A stretch of 11,797 nucleotides of DNA from JBJFGR01 sp051892875 (GTDB lineage: Bacteria; Pseudomonadota; Gammaproteobacteria; Enterobacterales; Succinivibrionaceae), in NCBI GenBank assembly GCA_051892875.1, contig JBJFGR010000079.1, forward strand, positions 1-11,797. Direction: 5' to 3'. Numbering within the stretch: the stretch's first letter is position 1; each line of letters begins with the position of its first letter. This document shows, piece after piece, positions 1 to 7,087 of the stretch. The notes beneath the pieces are model-generated. The model was not told the DNA's origin. It searched no databases and saw nothing but the letters and a program-made list of their open reading frames with translations. Made by a program: the position numbers and the translations under genes.

Positions 1-5
1 AGATA

Positions 6-365
6 TCAAATTCTAATTTGTCCCTTAGCCATTACTTTAGGAGAAATAGCTGAAGGATCGCGATATTCAAAATATAATTTTCCATCCCGTGGCTCTATGT
101 CAATAATAAGTTCTATAGTTGTATTTGGGAATATCGGATAAATAAATTCTATATTATCCATAGATTTTACGGATATATTTGGTGCAACATATATTCGCAA
201 ATATTCTTCAGCCCATAAAATTAACGTATTACCAGGAAGAAACTGAAATCCTTCATCATAATGATTAATAAACCAACTCAAATCACTTGATATATCTAAA
301 AGTAACTTTAATTCCTTAGAACTTTTTGTTGTTCGTATTATACTAGGATATTTTTTAAATTCCAT
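6..365 (-). CDS. hotdog-fold ApeI/FabZ-like 3-hydroxyacyl-ACP dehydratase homologue
   Basis: About 119 residues, the size of a single hotdog domain. From memory it resembles ApeI-type dehydratases of aryl-polyene and fatty-acid synthesis. A segment with WF..NHY and FLPG followed by LILWAEE matches the family pattern YF.GHFPG..LPG...LDWA, and a second segment F.YPIFPNTTIEL with a C-terminal AKGQIRI matches the second half of the fold. Counted from the ATG, the presumed catalytic His is residue 35. The acidic residue expected just before the Trp is Leu50, so activity is doubtful. I chose the ATG at 363-365; an in-frame TTG at 378-380 would add five residues, and neither has a clear ribosome site. 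It lies about 120 bp after traH behind its own extended -10 promoter, so it may not belong to the conjugation operon. The fold is fairly secure; the substrate is unknown. Confidence 0.6.
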   Translation of the reverse strand: MEFKKYPSIIRTTKSSKELKLLLDISSDLSWFINHYDEGFQFLPGNTLILWAEEYLRIYVAPNISVKSMDNIEFIYPIFPNTTIELIIDIEPRDGKLYFEYRDPSAISPKVMAKGQIRI

Positions 366-418
366 ATTTATACCAATCAAATCAAAGTATATAGTAAAGG
401 TACATAAAAACGCTACTC

Positions 419-427
419 ATTATAACA
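419..427 (-). promoter_or_regulatory. extended -10 promoter for the hotdog gene
   Basis: On the minus strand the sequence TGTTATAAT is a perfect TGnTATAAT extended -10 element. No good -35 hexamer is seen 16-18 bases upstream, which extended -10 promoters can do without. Transcription would begin near 412, about 47 bases before the hotdog gene ATG. Such matches also arise by chance in DNA this AT-rich. Confidence 0.45.
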
Positions 428-486
428 TAAATTTTTGTCTCTATGCCTTATATATGAACTTCATTTTTTATATTTTGCACTATTTA

Positions 487-1821
487 TTACCATTTACTGT
501 ATTTGCTAGGTGTATGACTTTTTAAGAGTTCGTTATAATATTCTCTCACTTCTACGTCAGAACCACATTTTTCTGTTAATCTTTGAAAATCAATTTTAAA
601 ATTTTCTCTAACTTCCTGAATATTCTCTTTAATTATCTTTTCAAAACCGCTATCAGATGTTTTTAAAACTGCATTGACTTGCATTATGTACGATGAAAAT
701 AATCTTTCAGCATATGACATTGAAATAATAAATGAAATATGTTTTACGAACATCTTTGCAGTATTTATATTTTGTATTGCCAACGTTCTTATCATTGAAA
801 AATACCCTGGAGGAAGACTATTTATTATTTCAATTTCACTATCTGAAAAACTGTCACCTGAAACTATTTTGCTTATGATCCCATTCTCCCCATTTATAAC
901 GTCTTCTATTAAAAATTTAAAACCTTTAACTTTGGTCTTTGAAACGCTTACATTCAAACAACCACCCAATACCAAGGTATCGCATTTATAAATATTTACC
1001 TCACCACCATCTATTAATGTTTCTATATTTACCAAACCTCCAGGAACTATTTTGATAACTTCATTACCACTTAATTTATCAATAATAATTGAACCAAAAA
1101 TGCTTAATATAACCTGTGATAAATTTTTATCATTATAAAAAAATGGATCTTGAATAAGCATATTCCACAATATGTTTCCAGAAATTTTTTTTACTTCATT
1201 TTGAGCTTCTTGATTTTCTGACGAATCTATATCCTGAAAAATACTATTATTGCCAATTGAATTGTTTGCCTCAAATGCATCCATTAAACCTTTAGCCTGT
1301 GCAATTAATGAAACATTATTATCATTTTTTCTATTCATAGAACCAAGAGAATCATTTACTATTCCTTGTGCTAATTGACAACTACTTCCAAAATACTGAT
1401 TCAGTTCTTGAACCTTTTTTTGTAAAGTTTCAATCTGCTGCGAACATTTCTCACACATCGAACTTAATGCAATTTGAAAAGCATAACCTTCAGCATTTCC
1501 AGCAACACTTCTTAAAAATGATATAAATTCTTTTTTATTTATATACGAAAATGACCCACCATATAAATCTATTCCAGAACAACCTGCTTTGACATCAGGT
1601 GATGTAAAACTTAAAACATCTATGTTTTTTACACCGTGTCTCACAGAAACCCCACCACCTGCTATCACACCTCTTCTCTCTGTTTTATAAATGTCTGGAT
1701 TTGAAACATTTCCAATAGAATTAAATGTTTCAAAAATCTCCGAATTTAAATCTGCATATACACAATTAAAAATAGTGTATAAAAATACTATAGATAGTAT
1801 AAATAATATTTTAAAATTCAC
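487..1821 (-). CDS. traH: TraH, F-type conjugative pilus assembly protein
   Basis: 444 residues, close to the F plasmid TraH (about 458). TraH is a periplasmic or outer-membrane-associated protein needed to assemble and extend the F-type pilus. A signal peptide covers residues 1-23, ending VYA before Asp24. Family hallmarks are RRGVIAGGGVSVR at 49-61, the block CSGIDLYGGSFSYIN at 81-95, and the following FLRSVAGNAEGYAFQIAL. Conserved Cys pairs lie at 123/126 and 280/288. A Q-rich coiled-coil-like stretch lies at about 126-145. The start is GTG (1819-1821), placed 5 bases after GAGG; an ATG two bases earlier runs straight into TGA. It follows traN by 29 bases and is probably cotranscribed with it. 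TraF and TraG, its usual neighbours in F-like systems, are not here. Identity is secure. Confidence 0.93.
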   Translation of the reverse strand: MNFKILFILSIVFLYTIFNCVYADLNSEIFETFNSIGNVSNPDIYKTERRGVIAGGGVSVRHGVKNIDVLSFTSPDVKAGCSGIDLYGGSFSYINKKEFISFLRSVAGNAEGYAFQIALSSMCEKCSQQIETLQKKVQELNQYFGSSCQLAQGIVNDSLGSMNRKNDNNVSLIAQAKGLMDAFEANNSIGNNSIFQDIDSSENQEAQNEVKKISGNILWNMLIQDPFFYNDKNLSQVILSIFGSIIIDKLSGNEVIKIVPGGLVNIETLIDGGEVNIYKCDTLVLGGCLNVSVSKTKVKGFKFLIEDVINGENGIISKIVSGDSFSDSEIEIINSLPPGYFSMIRTLAIQNINTAKMFVKHISFIISMSYAERLFSSYIMQVNAVLKTSDSGFEKIIKENIQEVRENFKIDFQRLTEKCGSDVEVREYYNELLKSHTPSKYSKW

Positions 1822-1850
1822 ATAAACCTCTAAATATGCAAAACATGCGT

Positions 1851-4529
1851 CTACTTTAAATGTTCTTCAGTTCTTTTTGCACTATTTGGTCTGTTACCAA
1901 CACTTAAAGCACTTCCATTACCTGTTAAAATATCTAAATTTAAATCCTTTGTCTTAATTAAATTATTGTCTTGCATAATTTTGGTCCATTTACTTAAATC
2001 TATTTCTGAAAAATCAATATTTTGCAAATCCGAAGCATTAATCCCTACACATTCTCCTAATGTAATAAGATCTTTATTTACCAATTGCTCATTTACTAAT
2101 TTAGCCAATGGTGAGTTGTAGCAACAATAGATTCTTTCTTCCTCAAGACATTTACCCAATATCTTTTTTTTACATTTTGATTCTGAATATACACATGAAT
2201 CCATGGCTATTCTCATTGAGGTTTCTATATCTTCGGAACTGCATGACGTTATTATTTCTTTTAAAGTCATGGATAATTGATATGCTATATACGCTTGGGT
2301 TACTTTCTGTGCTATACTCGTAATTTGGGGATTCAAAACCACACCCTTTTGACCATTGCTTGCAACTGTTTCTGTAAATAAAATTTGTTTCAACTCTTCC
2401 CCAAATGTTTTTTCTACATAATCTGCTAATTTTAGAGTGAGAGCATTACTATATGATTTTGCTATTTCTGATGAATTTTTTGGGGTGAGTGAGGTAACGA
2501 TTGTATCAAATGGTGAACTTATTAATCCTCCTGCTTTTATTGCTATTTTATCCTGCCATCCTCCAAAATCTAATTCTTCTGAATCTAGTGAAAACAGTGT
2601 TTTTTTTAAACTCATGGTATACATGAGTAATTTAATGTAATCTGCTTTATTAAAATTCTTTGGAGAATTACAACATCTTTTACTACCTCCAAAACCTTCC
2701 GAACAAGACTTCTGTTCTCCTTTAAAAATTACACAACTTGATTTTTTTTCACCATTAGCATTACTACAATTTAGATCATCTTGTAAATATTGTGCCATTT
2801 GAAGATTTTCTAAAACATCCTCAAAATTACTTTCTTCTTCTATTATGTCAGATACACATTCTGTCCCCAAACATCTTATATTCAAATTATTACTGTCGGT
2901 GCAATCTATAATTCTTTTTGAATTAGTAATATTGGTAGTAAATGTTTCTTTACATTTATAACTTAATACATTATTTATGCATCCAAAATTTCTATCATTG
3001 TCATCTAAACATTCTTTTTTAAGAAATTCACAATAATTTAAAACCGAATCTGAACAAGTACTAATACAATCAGAATCACAAATCAACTGGCATACTTCTA
3101 CATTATCTTTTGTATGTATTACAGTATCTTGACTTATCACCTCAGAGTATTTACATTCACCTACATCATATTTTTCAATAGCTGAATAATATTTATCAAA
3201 ACATTTATAAGTACTTATATTTTTATCATCTTTATATTTATCTTCTACTATAGTGTTTTTTATATCCTCTGTTTCAACGCAATAACTATATTCATTTAAT
3301 ACCTCCCCACATTTTGGAATTATTATTTCTTCATCAAAAGTATCGATTGTAACATACATGTTTTTACAAAAAGGATCCCATAAACTATTTAGTTTTTTTA
3401 GTTCTGTAAATATAGAAGGTTTTTCAAAATCATTTTTACAAATATCTAATAAACCATTTTGTTGGCAATTATTACTTGTGATCGCTTTCTGAATACATCT
3501 ACTTTCAAAATTTTTATTATTTAAATTTTCATTAAAAGAATCGTATAAATCATATAAATCATACAAACATTTTAAATTATCGTATTTCTCTGCTTTGACC
3601 ATCTTTCTAGGATCATAATAAAGGTTTAATTTAAAAAAAACCGCACCATCTTTAGAAAAAAATCCTTCTGCCTTAATCTTTATTCTTACATTCTTATTAC
3701 TTGGATTATGATTCTGATTAATAATATCTTTTAAACTTAAATTTAATTTTTCAGTTCTAAACTCACTTTCTATACATTCACTTTTTCTTAAATCAACTGG
3801 TTTATTAAGTACATTTATTATTTTTTCTGAATCTATACTTATGCTAAGACTTATTTCATCCTTATATGAAATTTCTGTTAAAACCAAATCATCAAGTAAT
3901 TCAAAATCACTTAATTCAAAATCAAAATCTAAAGTTTTTGAATCACATTCACTTATATATGAGGGCAAGGAATTTACTAAAGATTTTTTATTTTCACCTG
4001 CCCACATTGATATACAGTATTTACTTCTAGAATCTGACGGATCACATTTTTGGGCATTTAATGAACCATTATTTATTTGAATATTATTTAAAAAATATGA
4101 ATGTTTTAAGTTACAAGTCTTAGATACATTATTAAACTTTCGACATGTTACATAATATTCATTGTTTTTATTTTCATTTTTGTTTTCATTTTTTAAATTA
4201 TTACTATCATTTATAACACCAGTTGGTAATATCTGATTTGCAATAATTCCTAATTCCGTTCCATACCTTTCAGAAGATTGAATATCTTTTATAAATTTTT
4301 TATTTTCTGCTACTATATTAGTATTATAAGAATTGTTAGAAAAAAATGTTTTAGATTGTAAATTATTATCTATATCAAAATCAACAATTGTTTTATCTAA
4401 TTCACTACTTAGTTCATTTCCTATAGAAATGCCATCATTTACAGCACTTGCATATAAATTTTCCGAAGCGAAAACAAAGTTAAATACGATATACAAAAAA
4501 ATAATTAAAAAAAGTAAATATTTTTTCAT
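1851..4529 (-). CDS. traN: TraN, cysteine-rich outer-membrane mating-pair stabilisation protein
   Basis: About 892 residues from the ATG at 4527-4529, longer than F TraN (about 602) but in the range of SXT/R27-like TraN. TraN is an outer-membrane protein that stabilises contact with the recipient cell. The signal peptide is MKKYLLFLIIFLYIVFNFVFA. About 38 Cys are present. Diagnostic blocks (numbered from the upstream GTG; subtract 5 for the ATG) are FKGE..SCSEGFGGSKRCC at 607-625, GGWQDKIAIKAGG at 661-673, and C..SESKCKKKILGKCLEEERIYCCYNSPLA at 784-814, then GINASDLQNIDFSEIDLSKW at 834-853. Residues 30-590 form a diverged, low-complexity, Cys-rich insert with NEN/KNEN and LYD repeats, probably the recipient-facing part. 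A GTG at 4542-4544 is in frame, but the ATG gives the better signal peptide and overlaps the upstream small ORF by ATGA. Confidence 0.92.
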   Translation of the reverse strand: MKKYLLFLIIFLYIVFNFVFASENLYASAVNDGISIGNELSSELDKTIVDFDIDNNLQSKTFFSNNSYNTNIVAENKKFIKDIQSSERYGTELGIIANQILPTGVINDSNNLKNENKNENKNNEYYVTCRKFNNVSKTCNLKHSYFLNNIQINNGSLNAQKCDPSDSRSKYCISMWAGENKKSLVNSLPSYISECDSKTLDFDFELSDFELLDDLVLTEISYKDEISLSISIDSEKIINVLNKPVDLRKSECIESEFRTEKLNLSLKDIINQNHNPSNKNVRIKIKAEGFFSKDGAVFFKLNLYYDPRKMVKAEKYDNLKCLYDLYDLYDSFNENLNNKNFESRCIQKAITSNNCQQNGLLDICKNDFEKPSIFTELKKLNSLWDPFCKNMYVTIDTFDEEIIIPKCGEVLNEYSYCVETEDIKNTIVEDKYKDDKNISTYKCFDKYYSAIEKYDVGECKYSEVISQDTVIHTKDNVEVCQLICDSDCISTCSDSVLNYCEFLKKECLDDNDRNFGCINNVLSYKCKETFTTNITNSKRIIDCTDSNNLNIRCLGTECVSDIIEEESNFEDVLENLQMAQYLQDDLNCSNANGEKKSSCVIFKGEQKSCSEGFGGSKRCCNSPKNFNKADYIKLLMYTMSLKKTLFSLDSEELDFGGWQDKIAIKAGGLISSPFDTIVTSLTPKNSSEIAKSYSNALTLKLADYVEKTFGEELKQILFTETVASNGQKGVVLNPQITSIAQKVTQAYIAYQLSMTLKEIITSCSSEDIETSMRIAMDSCVYSESKCKKKILGKCLEEERIYCCYNSPLAKLVNEQLVNKDLITLGECVGINASDLQNIDFSEIDLSKWTKIMQDNNLIKTKDLNLDILTGNGSALSVGNRPNSAKRTEEHLK
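3544..3570 (-). repeat. 9-bp tandem repeat inside traN
   Basis: Two identical copies of TATAAATCA (plus-strand reading) are followed by a third, diverged copy. They encode LYDLYDLYD at residues 327-335 of TraN. The period of nine bases keeps the reading frame when copies are gained or lost. Confidence 0.6.
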
Positions 4530-4621
4530 AAAATTTTGATACACCTCACATTTTTATCTCTTTCTTTATGATACCATGTATACACATGATAAGCATGTTT
4601 ACTTGCATTTACATAGTTCAT
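4526..4621 (-). CDS. 31-codon small ORF translationally coupled to traN
   Basis: This short gene fits between traU and traN. It starts at ATG 4619-4621, six bases after a perfect AGGAGG (4628-4633), the strongest ribosome site in the window. It encodes 31 residues beginning MNYVNASKHAYHVYTWYHKE and ending RCIKIL. The sequence is basic and His/Tyr-rich, with no signal peptide or membrane segment. Its TGA overlaps the traN ATG as ATGA, the classic arrangement for translational coupling. The traN ATG has no well-spaced ribosome site of its own; the nearest GAGG is 14 bases away. Codons 2-6 form one arm of a long inverted repeat with the upstream leader. I recognise no family. It could be a regulatory leader peptide that opens or gates traN translation, or a small conjugation protein. 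Confidence 0.55.
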   Translation of the reverse strand: MNYVNASKHAYHVYTWYHKERDKNVRCIKIL

Positions 4622-4706
4622 ATTAAACCTCCTATTGAAAAACCTTGTTTTTGGTATTTTTCTCCTTTGTAACCAAAAACACACACCTCTAGAGCTATGT
4701 AAATGC
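4605..4706 (-). promoter_or_regulatory. structured RNA leader of the small ORF and traN
   Basis: Read as RNA, the leader just after the traU stop has two nested perfect inverted repeats. The outer one pairs GCAUUUACAUAG (4706-4695) with CUAUGUAAAUGC (4616-4605), the second arm being codons 2-6 of the small ORF. The inner one pairs UGUUUUUGGU (4681-4672) with ACCAAAAACA (4655-4646) around a 16-base loop holding AAAGGAG. A third arm, GGUUUUUC (4644-4637), could compete for the AAAAAC of the second inner arm. The AGGAGG of the small ORF sits inside the outer stem and its start codon lies next to it, so folding could control translation. This is read by eye; no energy was computed. Confidence 0.5.
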
Positions 4707-4715
4707 TTTTTTTGT

Positions 4716-5723
4716 TTAAAAAGCTCCTAAACAACAGTTTCTATATCTCCAAACAACATATATAGCATCATGCATACCTGGAGGTACTCTGCTATCTCCT
4801 TGCCAATAACTAACAGGACTTCCTAAAGCATGAGCAGAACTTTTTTCAGGTGTTGGATATAGCATGCTAAAACGATACAACTCCTTGTCCATCATCATCG
4901 ATGAGTTATTACCACATAAATTATCATTTCCCATAGTATTTGCTAATAAATTTCTCCTATGTAATTTTGTCAATAATCTTACAGCTAGTAGTGAAGTATT
5001 TTCAGCTATTGAACCTGTATTTCCAACATATCCTGATAACGGATATAAAAACCCCCAACTGCCAGCACAATAAAATAAATCGTTATTTATTTCTCCTTGC
5101 ATTGAATTTTTTACATCATAAGCACAACTTGACACTATATTTTTATTAGCTAAAGACAGAGTTTCAGGATGTTCCTTTAAAGATACCAACTCATCATTCC
5201 ATGAAGGATCTAATTCTGAAGCATAAAGTAAATCTAAATCCATATAATCATATTGACCACATCTGATTTCAGAAAACATATTTAACATTGAATATAATGG
5301 AAAACTATATAAATGGGCGTGATAAAACATCAAATCAGAACTATCATTTTCATTATTTCCAGAAGTTCCTACTCTTGTATTCTTTATTGGTAATGAAATA
5401 CCACCTAATACTAGTGAACAATTGGGAACACGTGTAAATTCAATAAGATAAGCAATTTCCCACATTCCTAAAACCAAGCCACTATTGACTATTCCGTCAT
5501 TATCCTTGCAATTACAAAAATATTTATGCGAGGCATTACTTGGTAAATTATGTTTTCCACTTCCTATATACCCTCCAGCGACATATAAAGGAATACTTTC
5601 TTCAAAAGGAACATTATCTAATATGTTAGAAAAAATATTAGCCTTAGGACAAGTATACTCACCTGCATAACTCTGACATACAAGAATAAAAAAACTAATA
5701 AATGTTAAGTTTAGGAATTTCAT
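4716..5723 (-). CDS. traU: TraU, F-type conjugation periplasmic protein
   Basis: 335 residues, matching F TraU (about 330). TraU is a periplasmic protein needed for DNA transfer more than for pilus formation. The signal peptide is residues 1-20, ending SYA before Gly21. Family blocks are GMWEIAYLIEFTRVPNC at 86-102, FYHAHLYSFPLYSMLN at 133-148, LLYASELDPSWNDELV at 165-180, LFYCAGSWGFLYPLSG at 216-231, KLHRRNLL at 253-260, and the C-terminal VVWRYRNCC at 323-331. The short CW.C-FP element I remember from the N-terminal part of other TraU proteins is not visible; NVPFEES (37-43) stands there. The ATG overlaps the end of the preceding gene by 29 bases and has no clear ribosome site, so translation is probably coupled. 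Identity is secure. Confidence 0.92.
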   Translation of the reverse strand: MKFLNLTFISFFILVCQSYAGEYTCPKANIFSNILDNVPFEESIPLYVAGGYIGSGKHNLPSNASHKYFCNCKDNDGIVNSGLVLGMWEIAYLIEFTRVPNCSLVLGGISLPIKNTRVGTSGNNENDSSDLMFYHAHLYSFPLYSMLNMFSEIRCGQYDYMDLDLLYASELDPSWNDELVSLKEHPETLSLANKNIVSSCAYDVKNSMQGEINNDLFYCAGSWGFLYPLSGYVGNTGSIAENTSLLAVRLLTKLHRRNLLANTMGNDNLCGNNSSMMMDKELYRFSMLYPTPEKSSAHALGSPVSYWQGDSRVPPGMHDAIYVVWRYRNCCLGAF

Positions 5724-6420
5724 TATTTTCTAGTCTTTTTATTATATCAGTTCTAAACATTTCAATTTTTTTTGATAACAAAGCTTTTTTTCGCAACAAA
5801 TATTCTTGCTTTGTATTTATTTTTATATCTGTATTAGATTCAGATTTTTCATATATATCTTTATACTCATTTTTAGAATATAAAAAAAATTCAATATCAT
5901 TGCTTGGTGCTTCTTTTCTTATAGGATAACGCTCTCCCATATATAGAGCATAATCAGAATATAAAGTATCACATAAGCTATTTTCTATTTTATTCATAGG
6001 ATGTGAGCAAAATGAGTGATTATCAATATCACGAATTAATATAGGTACCATCTTAATTTCAGATTCCTCAAACTTATTGGGATCTATTTTTAAATGACAA
6101 TTATTACTAACTAAATTATAAAATAGGTCATTTGATGGCATTTCATAAAAATAAAACATTATATTATTATTTATTCCTTTATCTACAAGACTTAAGCAAA
6201 TTTTTTCAATTTTAGAATCTTTTATACTTTTGCTTATAAATAGGTTATACATTGCATTATGAGGAGATTTTTTTTCCTTTATATTATTTCTATAAAAAGT
6301 TTTTGTATGCATTGCAAAAACATCATCACTATCAAGCAACAATATGCAAATTATAGCCATTAATCCAATTACCAACACACTAAATAATTTTCCATACATC
6401 CTTAAATATCTCCACATCAT
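5695..6420 (-). CDS. diverged TraW/TrbC-like periplasmic conjugation protein
   Basis: 241 residues, near F TraW and TrbC (about 210 each), two related periplasmic proteins of F-type pilus assembly that are fused or merged in some elements. A signal peptide or anchor lies at about residues 10-36. The recognisable part is thioredoxin-like: IMFYFYEMPSNDLFYNLV at 87-104 recalls the TrbC strand V.VSFSMP, and KIDPNKFEESEIKMVPILI at 111-129 recalls the shared IDP..F....I..VP.. motif. A charged, coiled-coil-like tail covers 185-235. Its place between trhF and traU is where traW stands in SXT/R27-like operons, which supports the call as much as the sequence does. An AGGAG lies 12 bases before the first ATG. 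An ATG at 6397-6399 (residue 8), 10 bases after GGAG, is an equally good start. It overlaps both neighbours. Confidence 0.6.
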   Translation of the reverse strand: MMWRYLRMYGKLFSVLVIGLMAIICILLLDSDDVFAMHTKTFYRNNIKEKKSPHNAMYNLFISKSIKDSKIEKICLSLVDKGINNNIMFYFYEMPSNDLFYNLVSNNCHLKIDPNKFEESEIKMVPILIRDIDNHSFCSHPMNKIENSLCDTLYSDYALYMGERYPIRKEAPSNDIEFFLYSKNEYKDIYEKSESNTDIKINTKQEYLLRKKALLSKKIEMFRTDIIKRLENNEIPKLNIY

Positions 6421-6892
6421 TAAATTTTATAGCTCCTAAGATTCTGGAATCTATTGATAATTCTGATGGCGCCCAAATAAAAATTTCATCTCCTTTTAAA
6501 CGTAGTTCAATATTCTCATCTAAACCTTCATACCATGGACTGCCATTATGATATCTAATAATCATCCCATTATTAGATTTTATTAAAATATTTTTTCTGT
6601 CTAAAACTACTCTATCAAATGATTTTCCAATTACATGTTTTACTATTATCATACCTTCTTTAAAAGATCCTATTTTGGTTTTTAATTTCAAGGCGACTAA
6701 ACCTCTAGGTACATCTTTATAATCTTTTACTGGAATATTTCTGTATAAATAAACTCTCCCTAAACAAGTATTCTTTTGCATATCAAATCCGATCTTTAAA
6801 TCACAATATGAAAATATCAATATTGTTATTGAAGCGGTAAAAATAAATAACAATATTGTTATTATTATGCCCTTAAAAATTTTAACAATCAT
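6380..6892 (-). CDS. TrhF/TraF-like S26 signal-peptidase family protein
   Basis: 170 residues with one membrane segment at about 9-29 and the rest outside the membrane. S26 peptidases in conjugation operons mature the pilin or other exported components through a Ser-Lys dyad. The core reads KIGFDMQKNTCLGRVYLY at 33-50, then GMIIVKHVIG at 80-89 with the probable general-base Lys85, and the C-terminal SIDSRILGAI at 146-155, matching the family's S.DSR..G signature. At the place where the catalytic Ser normally precedes the (L)P.G..Y segment, this protein has Cys43 after Thr42. It may use Cys or be inactive. The ATG follows AGGGGG by 6 bases. It is first after the 195-bp gap downstream of traC and overlaps the next gene by 41 bases. 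Confidence 0.75.
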   Translation of the reverse strand: MIVKIFKGIIITILLFIFTASITILIFSYCDLKIGFDMQKNTCLGRVYLYRNIPVKDYKDVPRGLVALKLKTKIGSFKEGMIIVKHVIGKSFDRVVLDRKNILIKSNNGMIIRYHNGSPWYEGLDENIELRLKGDEIFIWAPSELSIDSRILGAIKFNDVEIFKDVWKII

Positions 6893-6957
6893 ATAATCCC
6901 CCTATTCACAAAATTACATAAAAATTAATTATTCTTATAAATCAAATACTTATTTAT

Positions 6958-6969
6958 TAATTCGAATTA
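6958..6969. promoter_or_regulatory. 12-bp perfect palindrome upstream of trhF
   Basis: TAATTCGAATTA is a perfect palindrome centred on TTCGAA, about 65 bases before the S26 peptidase ATG, in the 195-bp gap after traC. It could be an operator for a dimeric regulator. No convincing -35/-10 pair was found around it, and short palindromes also arise by chance. Confidence 0.3.
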
Positions 6970-7003
6970 TTGTCCCTTATCGTTAACTCATACTAAAAAT
7001 AAC

Positions 7004-7020
7004 AAAACTACGGTTTTATA
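7004..7020 (-). repeat. shortened third copy of the traC-flanking motif
   Basis: The minus strand reads TATAAAACCGTAGTTTT. It shares the TATAAAAC start and the GTAGTTT end of the copy at 7050-7076 but lacks about seven bases of the middle. The ends pair as AAAAC-TACG-GTTTT, so the dyad character is kept. Confidence 0.4.
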
Positions 7021-7049
7021 TACTATTGGAATATTTTTATGATTTAGTA

Positions 7050-7076
7050 AAGATAAACTACAAAATTTAGTTTTAT
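7050..7076 (-). repeat. 27-bp repeat downstream of traC (copy 2)
   Basis: Read on the minus strand as ATAAAAC...GTTTATCTT, it matches the copy upstream of traC at 24 of 27 positions. It lies 11 bases after the traC stop and about 160-185 bases before the trhF ATG. It contains the dyad AAACTA-7-TAGTTT. It has no GC-rich stem, so a terminator role is unlikely. Confidence 0.55.
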
Positions 7077-7087
7077 ATGCTTTTTTT

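Noticed and set aside
381..486. Tiny minus-strand ORFs (7 and 12 codons) between traH and the hotdog gene
   Set aside because: Neither has a ribosome site, and one starts inside the -10 element.
674..991. Plus-strand open frame of 105 codons inside traH
   Set aside because: It lies wholly antisense to a well-conserved gene, has no recognisable motif, and is expected by chance opposite an AT-rich coding frame.
1818..1823. ATG-TGA start-stop minimal ORF just before the traH GTG
   Set aside because: It overlaps the traH start by chance of sequence; GAGG is better spaced for the GTG, and there is no evidence that it is translated.
4333..4539. Plus-strand open frame opposite the traN signal-peptide region
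   Set aside because: Its Lys- and Phe-rich hydrophobic ending is just the complement of the traN signal peptide; no ribosome site or family resemblance.
7050..7080. Intrinsic terminator after traC
   Set aside because: The AAACTA/TAGTTT hairpin has only A/T-rich pairs and the T run after it is absent in the minus direction; it is better explained as part of the repeated motif.
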